Shown piece after piece: positions 45,901 through 53,383 of a stretch of DNA of 64,000 bases (positions are counted from its first letter, which is position 1; each line of letters opens with the position of its first letter). The position numbers and the translations under genes were made by a program. The stretch comes from Micromonospora sp. NBC_00421 (lineage in GTDB: Bacteria; Actinomycetota; Actinomycetes; Mycobacteriales; Micromonosporaceae). Below the pieces are notes generated by a model, which was not told where the DNA came from, made no database searches, and was given only the letters and a program-made list of their open reading frames with translations. The DNA is taken from NCBI RefSeq assembly GCF_036017915.1, contig NZ_CP107929.1:5956001-6020000 (forward strand), given 5' to 3'.

Positions 45901-47183
45901 TGCACCAACCCCGCGTCGGTGCGGCGGGCCAGGTCACCGGTGCGGTACCACCGTCCGGAGAGCCCGGGGGGAGTGGTGAACCGCTCGGCGGTGAGCGCGG
46001 GCTGGTCGCGGTACCCGGGGGCGACGCCGGCCCCGCCGACGTACAGCTCACCGGGCTCGCCGGCGGGGACCGGCCGGTGCTGCCCGTCGAGGAGCGCGAC
46101 CTCGACGTTGTCGATGGGCCAGCCGATCGGGGCGATCAGCGGCCACCGCGTCACGTCGTCGGGCAGCGTGGCCACCGTCGCGTCCTGGAACTCGGTGGCG
46201 CCGTAGTGGTTGTGCAGCCGCACCCCGGTGCGTCCGGCGAGGACGCGCATCGGTTCGGTGAGCCGCAACTGCTCGCCCGTGGTGACGATGTGCCGCAGCG
46301 CCGGCGGCTCGGGCAGCTGCACGGCGGCCTCGGCGAACTGCGTCAGCGCCGGTACGGGGAGGAACACCCGCTCCACCCGCTGCGCCGCGACGAAGGTGGC
46401 CAGGGCGTACGGATCCCGGCGGTGGCCGTCGTCGGCGACGACGAGCGTGCCACCGAGGCAGAGCGCGGAGTAGATCTCGTGGAAGGAGAAGTCGAAGCTG
46501 ACGGCGCACACCTGGAGGGTCCGCGACCCGTGCACCCCCGGTCGGGCGCTCTCGTGCCAGCGGAGCAGGTTGACAAGTGCCCGGTGCGGCATCGCCACGC
46601 CCTTGGGACGTCCCGTCGATCCCGAGGTGTGGAGCAGGTAGGCGGCCGCGTCGGGGTCGTCGTGGTCGGGTGCCCGCAAGGTGTCGTCCGGGGTCCACCA
46701 CGAGGCGTCGAGGCGGTGCAGCCGCCCGTCACCCATGGTGGACGCCAGGCCCTCGGGGCCCGTCCCGGCGTCGTCGTCGGGGACGAGCAGGGCCGCCGGG
46801 TCGGCGTCGGTGAGCAGGTGACGATGGCGTTGCGCCGGGTCGGCCGGGTCGAGCGGCAGATAGGCGGCGCCGGTCGCCATGATGCCCAACTCGGCGGCGA
46901 AGAGGGCGGCTCCGCGTGGTATCCGGACGGCGACGACGTCGCCCGGACCCACACCGAGCCGGCGCAGCCGGTCGGTGACCGCGGCGGCGAGCCGACGCAG
47001 CGCCGCATAGCTGGTCTCGCCGGTGGCGTCGACGACCGCGACGTCCCCGGGGTGACGCTCGGCGGCAGCGGCGAACATCCCGTGCACGGTCTCCCCGGTA
47101 CGGGTGACCTCCGGTCCGCTCAGGACCTGGTCCGGCCCCGCGAGGCTGCCGGTGGCGGACGTCCGGTTCCTGGCACCGCTCAC
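39960..47183 (-). CDS. NRPS-PKS loading megasynthase: A-PCP-KS-AT-DH(degenerate)-KR-ACP
   Basis: A 2407-residue first megasynthase. Seen: adenylation domain (HTSGSTGRPKG near residue 188, HYGATEFQDA, WYRTGDL, A10 LTASGKT near 523); PCP with LGGVSAQL near 578 (serine kept, the preceding residue is Val not Asp/His); KS with QSACSSSLVA near 815; AT with GHSVGEFVAA near 1253 and SHAFHSAL (malonyl-type); a DH-like region with HRIFRRVVMPG near 1549 (Gly of HxxxG replaced by Arg) and LLEACLLA near 1713 (catalytic Asp replaced by Glu); KR with LVTGGLGGLG near 2018; ACP with GLDSLASL near 2318. GTG at 47183 has GGGGGAG 5 nt upstream. It loads an amino or guanidino acid starter and extends it once; dehydration is doubtful. 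Confidence 0.92.
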   Translation of the reverse strand: MSGARNRTSATGSLAGPDQVLSGPEVTRTGETVHGMFAAAAERHPGDVAVVDATGETSYAALRRLAAAVTDRLRRLGVGPGDVVAVRIPRGAALFAAELGIMATGAAYLPLDPADPAQRHRHLLTDADPAALLVPDDDAGTGPEGLASTMGDGRLHRLDASWWTPDDTLRAPDHDDPDAAAYLLHTSGSTGRPKGVAMPHRALVNLLRWHESARPGVHGSRTLQVCAVSFDFSFHEIYSALCLGGTLVVADDGHRRDPYALATFVAAQRVERVFLPVPALTQFAEAAVQLPEPPALRHIVTTGEQLRLTEPMRVLAGRTGVRLHNHYGATEFQDATVATLPDDVTRWPLIAPIGWPIDNVEVALLDGQHRPVPAGEPGELYVGGAGVAPGYRDQPALTAERFTTPPGLSGRWYRTGDLARRTDAGLVHQGRVDAQLKVNGVRIEPAEIEAAACAHPAVHQAAAALHEIDGRSRLVVHVVLREDAVAGDVLREVPGIVAGRLPVAVQPYGFAVVDELPLTASGKTARDRLRPPDRLVRAAPTATALPRSELERRIAAIWREELGLDDVGVRDSFFDLGGVSAQLITVRRRLTTELGLRVGATDLVEYPTIRALARRLGGDDPTVTDAGPVAVRRAGGADDDRVAVVGMAGRFPAAPDLATFWRNLCDGVDAIVECSDEDVRSQDPALSTDPDFVRMAGPIADPECFDAAYFGINAKEAALMDPQHRIFLECAVDAFEDAGEVPAGSRTGVYASSSISTYLVNNLVPHFGYAADRPLTEADTQQFMVKLGNDRNYLPTRVSYRLDLGGPSINVQSACSSSLVAVHLARRALLAGECDLALAGGVSVVVPQAAGYLYEDGLIRSRDGRSRVFDADASGTIFSNGCGVVLLKRLSAAIADGNRIYAVVAGSAVNNDGVDKLGFTAPSAARQAEVVAAALTDAGVRASELGYLEAHGTGTPLGDPIEVAGLDQALRAVGGAAPGSVAVGSVKSNIGHLDEAAGIAGLIKAALAVHHGVIPASLHFRTPNPEIDFGASALRVPTGTERWPAGRHRVAAVSSHGMGGTNSHLVLTQAPERAPESDPTVTPNGSVLLPISARAPEAAHELVARYQALLTQDGADLAGIARSAALGRTHHPYRVAVLATDAREAAELLGRATVHAPRAEGALAFVFAGQGSQWVGMGADLHAGYPVFRSAFDECAEEVRRATGTDLRELVFDGVGGELDRTAWAQPALFAVQYALARLWQSWGVQPDVVTGHSVGEFVAACLADVLSLPDALRLVLARGRLMDALPDGGAMLSLLAPPDAAAGLLAELGVEVSVAAVNDHDSVVLSGAAELIERVGVEADRRGWRSHRLRVSHAFHSALMDPMLDEFRAVAAQVDHRPPRIPVLAGRTGAAVSAFDAEHWVRHARDTVHFARCVDSAVADHAVTTIVEVSPKPTLVRFAAREGVLVVPTLREDAGRAQLLDSLRRLYLDGRQVTWSGVHRRRGEPVALPGYPWQRTRHWIEPARRTTRTGPGRSGGVFLGERVDQPGSSEIRFVSQVDPGHPRWLTQHRIFRRVVMPGVAYQDLAFAAAGEIGLLRPALDDFLIHQAMRFADDTETRDLHVVLKPVADGHAVEIHSRSEVETGPWTLHATGTLTAGSTSPVADLEALRRRFVTPVSPEEIYRGERGRLIDLGEWFQVTTELWRDGPGCLSRIALPARVTSAAHLHAVHPILLEACLLALTVTYPRPFAERTYIPVGAQRVTLHRAGTSGSAWCHAELRPTDDPDPRSLVGDITLYDDDGRVLVVMAGVLLRQATAEAMAGDADAARWRRRLYRPVWVEQALPPGTTRTALPAGARVGSWIAVGTELAHSVAEAAERQGVRCRVVADATDLAGAVSREQPDAVLLAWPAERPDPGPDAGPARDLTLSLLDCFRSLLELPSPPSVTVLTRQAWGGAPRPAQTALWGLTRVLGQERPDSLPTLVDLPAHGEDPDAIVAETAARVADEVTLHDGRRRVLRLRPDTDRPDDLTIDPGGTHLVTGGLGGLGIEVATTLVAAGVRHLALVGRSEPGEQARERIATLTAAGVEVRTFTADVSDDGQVAALVAGVGQEMPPLTGVHHLAGVLADGLLETQTPERFDQAWAAKAGGAFALHRATTHLPLTHFVLFSSSSGLLGTAGQGNYAAANTYLDGLAAARRAAGLPGVSIQWGSWAQTGMTARAGIEERLDRLGEGVLPLGEATGALRAILATPPDDGVVAVLAHTWPRYAAHHATPPGPVRDLLPADPVARPDAAGLADRLREAPPDQRRKLADGYVHDIVAEVLGVAQVETDAGLFSLGLDSLASLELRNRLQSAFAVRLGQTAVFDHPTVAGLAEHLLTVLDLPTGGPSDGPVSGPTDGASSGPADGVPVEEQSIDEVAALLAKRLENR

Positions 47184-47220
47184 GATTCTCCCCCCGTTCG
47201 TACCAGCGCTCGGTGATCGC

Positions 47221-48396
47221 TCATGGGATGTCGATGGGCGCTTCGTACCACCGCACCGGCGGGTCGCCGGCACGCAACGGGAGGAGGAAGCGGTCGATCT
47301 CCCGGTCGGCCAGCTGGTACGGCTGGAACGCGTCCCGGAAGCGCTCACGGATCGCGGCGGAGCGGGCGCCGTAGTCGGCCACCGTGAGCTGCCGCAGGAT
47401 GGCCTTCTCCGGTTGCAACATGAACAGCAGCCATCCCTGCGCGCCGTGCAGGTAGCGGGAGTGGTCGTGCGGGTAGCAGGGCGCGAAGACGCTGACGAAG
47501 CACTCCTCACCCTCCAGCACGAGGTACCACTTCGGATCGGTGACCGTGGCCACGTCCAGGCCCGCCGGTGCCGCGCTGGTCAGCGTACGGATGAGGTGGT
47601 CGACGAACGCGCGGAACAGCCGGCCGAGGTCGTCGAGGGACTCGCCGAAGACGTCGGTCGGGAAGGCGAAGACGAAGCCGTCGAGGACGTCCCCGTCCAG
47701 GACCCGGACGAAGCGGCGTACCCAGGGCACGGCGGCGTCCATGTTCTGCGCGAACGACAGCGTCCGGTCGTACGCCGGCGGACCCCACAGGAACGACTTC
47801 TGGGCGAACGGACAGTACGTCTGGTCCTGCACGGGACGGATGAGCCGAACCGACTCGGCGCAGGACGGGTCGAACTCCACGTCGACGTCCCCGGTCGGGC
47901 GCCGCGCCGCCCGCAGCCGGGCCGTGAGCCGGTCGGCCAGGTCGTCGGCGGAGTCGAAACCGGCGCAGGCCGCGAGGATCAGTTCCGGCAGGACAGGGTG
48001 CAGCCCGGTGACGTCCGGCCGGGTGCCGGGCGACACGTCGGAGCGGTAGTAGGCCAGCGCCCGCACGACAGTCTGCGCCGGTTGCCGGAGCCGGTCGGGA
48101 AGGTCGGCGGGCGGGTGCGGTCCGGCCGTCGGGGCGATCGCGTCCGCCAGGTCGGCGCTTCCCGACGTGCTGGTGAGCGCGTGTTGGAGCACGCAACCGT
48201 ACTGGTTCGCCAGGCAGAGGGCGATGGCGACGATCTCGACGAGGGAGTCCCGCCGGGCGTGCTCGTCGGTGGCGGTGGTGAACGCCCGCACCTGCGCGGT
48301 CAGGTGGTCACCGGGCAGGCCGGGTGCCCAGCACTCGCCGGTGTCGACGACCATGCGGCGGAAAGCGTCCTGGAGGCGTTGGACGTGCAACTTCAT
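47221..48396 (-). CDS. YqcI/YcgG-family protein (possible haem-dependent guanidine N-hydroxylase) with N-terminal extension
   Basis: A 391-residue protein. The C-terminal half (about residues 175-391) has the YqcI/YcgG pattern: CPFAQKSFLWGPPAYD near 201-216, VFAFPTDVFGESLDDL, DPKWYLVLEGEECFVSVFAP near 290-309, then a WLLFMLQPEKAI strand. Known: the family includes GntA of guanitoxin biosynthesis, and related haem proteins N-hydroxylate arginine or guanidino groups. The N-terminal ~165 residues form a helical region of unknown function that typical members lack. The ATG at 48396 has AAGGGA upstream, and the gene lies 37 nt before the loading megasynthase. Inferred: N-hydroxylation of arginine or of the guanidine made by the amidinotransferase. 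The family call is moderately sure, the reaction speculative. Confidence 0.65.
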   Translation of the reverse strand: MKLHVQRLQDAFRRMVVDTGECWAPGLPGDHLTAQVRAFTTATDEHARRDSLVEIVAIALCLANQYGCVLQHALTSTSGSADLADAIAPTAGPHPPADLPDRLRQPAQTVVRALAYYRSDVSPGTRPDVTGLHPVLPELILAACAGFDSADDLADRLTARLRAARRPTGDVDVEFDPSCAESVRLIRPVQDQTYCPFAQKSFLWGPPAYDRTLSFAQNMDAAVPWVRRFVRVLDGDVLDGFVFAFPTDVFGESLDDLGRLFRAFVDHLIRTLTSAAPAGLDVATVTDPKWYLVLEGEECFVSVFAPCYPHDHSRYLHGAQGWLLFMLQPEKAILRQLTVADYGARSAAIRERFRDAFQPYQLADREIDRFLLPLRAGDPPVRWYEAPIDIP

Positions 48397-48457
48397 CGAT
48401 CATCCCTTCGCTTGAGGGTCGCGGCGGGGAGCACACCGATGCGGTGCCGGGTCGGCG

Positions 48458-49297
48458 TCAGCCCAGGAACATGCTCCTGAGGCGCGCACGGGCCACGGAC
48501 AGTCCGCCCACGGCCAGGACGACGAGATACGCCACGTGCAGCAGCGCGCTCGGCACGGGTGCACCGAGGAAGAACATCCGGGCCAGCTCGACGCCATGGT
48601 AGAGCGGCGACAACTGCACCAGCCACTGCAACGGCGCCGGATAGCTGGACAGCGGGAAGAAGGTGGTCGAGAAGAGGAACATCGCGGTCGAGGCCAGGGT
48701 CACGTAGTCCAGTTGGGCCTGGGAACGCAGCGTGGTGGCCCAGGCCATGCCGACGGCGGCGAAGGCGAAGGAGACCAGCAACCCCACCGGGACCAACACG
48801 ACGGCCCAGGGTGTCGAGACCAGACCCATGGCGGTGAGCACACCGAGGAAGACGGTGCCGTAGAACCCGCCGCGCAGGACCGCCCAGCCGACCTCACCGA
48901 GGACGATGTCGAGCGGGCCGACCGGGGTGGTGAGCATCGCCTCGTACAGCTTGTCGTAGCGCAGCTTGAAGTAGATGCTCATCGTCTCCGAGATCGCCCC
49001 GTTCATGGCGGAGGCCGCCAGCAGCGCGGGAGCGACGAAGTCCACGTAGGGCACCGTGCTGCCGTCGGCCAGCGTCACGTCCGGCACCAGCGAGCGGAAA
49101 CCCACAGTGACCGCGAGCAGGTAGAACAGCGGCTCGACGACACCGGAGATCAGCACCGCCCAGGCCCGCAGATAGAGCCGGGCCGAGCGCTCGACGATGA
49201 CCCGGGCGAGACCGGCGTACTCGTCGACCGGCAGTATCCGCCGCAGTACGCCGCGCCGCTGGTGCGGGATTCCCGGGCGGGTCTGGGTGGTCGTCAT
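48458..49297 (-). CDS. ABC-2 type transporter permease (exporter) B
   Basis: A 279-residue membrane protein with six predicted hydrophobic segments. It has the ABC-2 signature near the C-terminus (SPLYHGVELARMFFLG) and the DrrB/NodJ-like layout. The ATG at 49297 overlaps the stop of the preceding permease gene (ATGA). With the adjacent permease and the DrrA-like ATPase it forms a heteromeric drug exporter. Inferred: export of the cluster product, contributing to self-resistance. Confidence 0.9.
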   Translation of the reverse strand: MTTTQTRPGIPHQRRGVLRRILPVDEYAGLARVIVERSARLYLRAWAVLISGVVEPLFYLLAVTVGFRSLVPDVTLADGSTVPYVDFVAPALLAASAMNGAISETMSIYFKLRYDKLYEAMLTTPVGPLDIVLGEVGWAVLRGGFYGTVFLGVLTAMGLVSTPWAVVLVPVGLLVSFAFAAVGMAWATTLRSQAQLDYVTLASTAMFLFSTTFFPLSSYPAPLQWLVQLSPLYHGVELARMFFLGAPVPSALLHVAYLVVLAVGGLSVARARLRSMFLG

Positions 49298-50118
49298 ACG
49301 ACCAGCCGCCGGTAGAACTGGCGTCGCGCCGCGACGGCACCCACCGTGAGCAGCACGACGAGGTACGCGACGTGCAGGACGGCAGCCGGTGCCGACAGGC
49401 CGCCCAGCGTCAGGCCGCGCGCCAGTTCGTTGCCGTGCCACAGCGGGGAGATCCAGGCGATCGGCCGTACCGCGAGGGGCAGCGCCGAGATCGGGAAGAA
49501 CGTGCCGGCGAACAGGGTCATCGGCAGCACGACGAACCGGTTGATGGCGACCAGGCCGTGCCCGTCCCCGCGCACCGTCGCGGCGTAGGCGGCGACCGGC
49601 GCCGCGCAGGCCGCACCGGTGAGGACGGCGACCGGCACCGCGAGTACGGCCCACCCGTCGACCCAGCCGCCGAGGAGGATCCCGATCAGCAGGAAGACGA
49701 CGGCCCCGATGAGCAGCCGGAGCGTGATCCACAGCAGTTGCCCGGCGAGGAGCTGGCCCGGGGTCACCGGGGTGGCGGTCACCGCGATGAAGTCCCGCTG
49801 CCACTGGAAACTCGACAGGACCGGCTTGCCTGCCTCGGCGACTGCCGTGGTGAGGACGGTGCTCACCATGAGTGCCGGCGCGATGTACTGCACGTAGAGG
49901 TAACCGCCGGTCGCCGGGCCGGGCTGCACCTGCGAGCCGAAGCAGAGCCCCATCGCGCCGAGGAACAGCAACGGTTGCAGCGCGGAGGCCTGCAACGTGG
50001 TACGCCAGCTGCGCCGGTACCACCGCCAGCAGGCCTCGACCCGGAGCGTGGCCGCCCGCCAGACACCGACCACCCGGCCGGTGGCCTTCGGTGCGGTGGC
50101 CACCGTGGTCCCCGTCAT
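49294..50118 (-). CDS. ABC-2 type transporter permease (exporter) A
   Basis: A 274-residue membrane protein paralogous to its neighbour. It has an N-terminal amphipathic helix (EACWRWYRRSWRTTLQAS), six hydrophobic segments and SPLWHGNELARGLTLGG near the C-terminus, the position equivalent to the ABC-2 motif in the other permease. Its ATG lies 2 nt past the stop of the ATPase gene (50121), so the three are co-translated. Two different permeases suggest a heterodimeric channel. Confidence 0.9.
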   Translation of the reverse strand: MTGTTVATAPKATGRVVGVWRAATLRVEACWRWYRRSWRTTLQASALQPLLFLGAMGLCFGSQVQPGPATGGYLYVQYIAPALMVSTVLTTAVAEAGKPVLSSFQWQRDFIAVTATPVTPGQLLAGQLLWITLRLLIGAVVFLLIGILLGGWVDGWAVLAVPVAVLTGAACAAPVAAYAATVRGDGHGLVAINRFVVLPMTLFAGTFFPISALPLAVRPIAWISPLWHGNELARGLTLGGLSAPAAVLHVAYLVVLLTVGAVAARRQFYRRLVV

Positions 50119-50120
50119 CG

Positions 50121-51062
50121 TCAGTCCACCAGCTTTCGGCCGGTCAACCTGAGGAAGACGTCCTCCAGGGAACTGCGCCGGACGAGGCTGGAGACGGGAT
50201 GCATGCCGGCGGCGGAGACCCGATCGAGGAGGTGCTCGCCGCTGTCGGAATACAACAGGAAACGGTCGGGCAGCGCCTCCACCCGCTCGGCGAGACCTTC
50301 GAGGGCAGTCCGTTCCATCGGTCGGTCGACGGGGAAACGGAGTTCGAGCACCTCGCGGCTCGAGTACCGGGCGATGAGGTCCGCCGGGGAGCCCTCCGCC
50401 ACGATACGACCACCGTCCATGACCACCAAGCGGTCGCAGAGCTGCTCCGCCTCGTCCATGTAGTGGGTGGTGATGATGAGGGTGACGCCGGCCTGCTTGA
50501 GCTGGTAGAGCCGCTCCCAGAGCAGGTGGCGGGCCTGCGGGTCGAGGCCCGTGGTGGGTTCGTCCAACAGGACCAGTTCGGGGTCGTTGACAAGCGCCCG
50601 GGCGATGGTGAGCCGGCGCTTCATGCCGCCGGACAACGGCTCCACATGGTCGTTGGCCCGGTCGGAGAGCCGGGCGAACTCCATCAACTCGGCGGCCTTC
50701 TCCGCCACGTGCGCCCGGGACAGCCCGAAGTAGCGCCCGTAGACGAGGAGGTTCTCCCGGACGGTGAGCTCGTTGTCGAGATTGTCCTGCTGGGGCACGA
50801 CGCCGATCCGGGCGCGGATGTGCGGCCCCTGGGCGTGCGGGTCCATGTCGAGGATCCGCAGCTCACCGCTGGATCGGGGGGAGATGCAGGAGATCATGCG
50901 CATCGTCGAGGACTTCCCCGCGCCGTTGGGTCCGAGAAATCCGAACACCTCGCCGCGCTGGACCTCGAAATCGATGCCGCGGACGGCCTCGAAGTCCCCG
51001 AAGCGTTTCTGGAGAGCCTTCGCCGACACGACCGGTGACGTCGGAAGAGCAGCATCAATCAT
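50121..51062 (-). CDS. ABC transporter ATPase, daunorubicin-resistance DrrA type
   Basis: A 313-residue ATPase. Seen: Walker A GPNGAGKSS near residue 51, Q-loop VVPQQDN, signature LSGGMKRRL near 148, Walker B LVLLDEPTTGLD near 168-179, H-loop THYMDEAE, and the C-terminal DrrA-type domain ending SSLEDVFLRLTGR. It powers the two permeases encoded directly downstream. ATG at 51062 is used; the upstream extension (to 51203) overlaps the likely promoter and has no coding character. It is the first gene of the 30-kb minus-strand BGC operon, so export is expressed with biosynthesis. Confidence 0.93.
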   Translation of the reverse strand: MIDAALPTSPVVSAKALQKRFGDFEAVRGIDFEVQRGEVFGFLGPNGAGKSSTMRMISCISPRSSGELRILDMDPHAQGPHIRARIGVVPQQDNLDNELTVRENLLVYGRYFGLSRAHVAEKAAELMEFARLSDRANDHVEPLSGGMKRRLTIARALVNDPELVLLDEPTTGLDPQARHLLWERLYQLKQAGVTLIITTHYMDEAEQLCDRLVVMDGGRIVAEGSPADLIARYSSREVLELRFPVDRPMERTALEGLAERVEALPDRFLLYSDSGEHLLDRVSAAGMHPVSSLVRRSSLEDVFLRLTGRKLVD

Positions 51063-51369
51063 GGTGTGGGGAACATCCTCGGATCCATCGCTCCGTGACC
51101 AACAGTGGACCTGTTCAGCAGGGCAGATCGGCTTCCGGTCGGCGTCCTGTCCAGGTGTCGACGTGTCGGAATTGCGAATGTCGAGGGCACGCCCACGCCC
51201 CATGGCTCTGCCTACCGATGTTCGTCACCCCCCAGTGGTCGGCGTCGCCACGCTACTACAGCGTTCTCCCTGCTCGCAAGCAAGATCATAAATGGACGGA
51301 GGGCTCGGTGAGCAGCTCCCGAGGGGGTGCTGAGCTCCGTCGATGGCGTCGGCGCGGGGGTGGCGGACG
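51063..51369 (-). promoter_or_regulatory. Upstream region and candidate promoter of the minus-strand BGC operon
   Basis: The non-coding gap between the exporter ATPase and the xylanase terminator. Reading the minus strand, TTGCTT (51278-51283) and TGTAGT (51255-51260) are separated by 17 nt, a plausible sigma-70-type promoter giving a leader of about 185 nt. No cluster regulator binding site is recognisable. Confidence 0.4.
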
Positions 51370-51410
51370 GGAACAGCCACGGTGCCGGCGATGGCCACCG
51401 TGGCTGTTCC
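51370..51410 (-). terminator. Hairpin terminator downstream of the xylanase gene
   Basis: GGAACAGCCACGGTG (51370-51384) pairs perfectly with CACCGTGGCTGTTCC (51396-51410), a 15-bp stem with an 11-nt loop. It lies about 85 nt beyond the xylanase stop and marks the right boundary of the BGC. It could work in both directions. Confidence 0.75.
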
Positions 51411-51493
51411 TCGACGTCCCGGCGCTCAGCCGAGCGGTCTCCGGCCGCTGTCCCGTGGGGCGGCCGGCGTCAGGGGCGTGACCGTCTCGTCGG

Positions 51494-53383
<1,890 letters not shown>

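Noticed and set aside
23274..47183. Enediyne or iterative PKS
   Set aside because: All KS domains sit in ordinary modular architectures with separate ACPs; no enediyne cassette.
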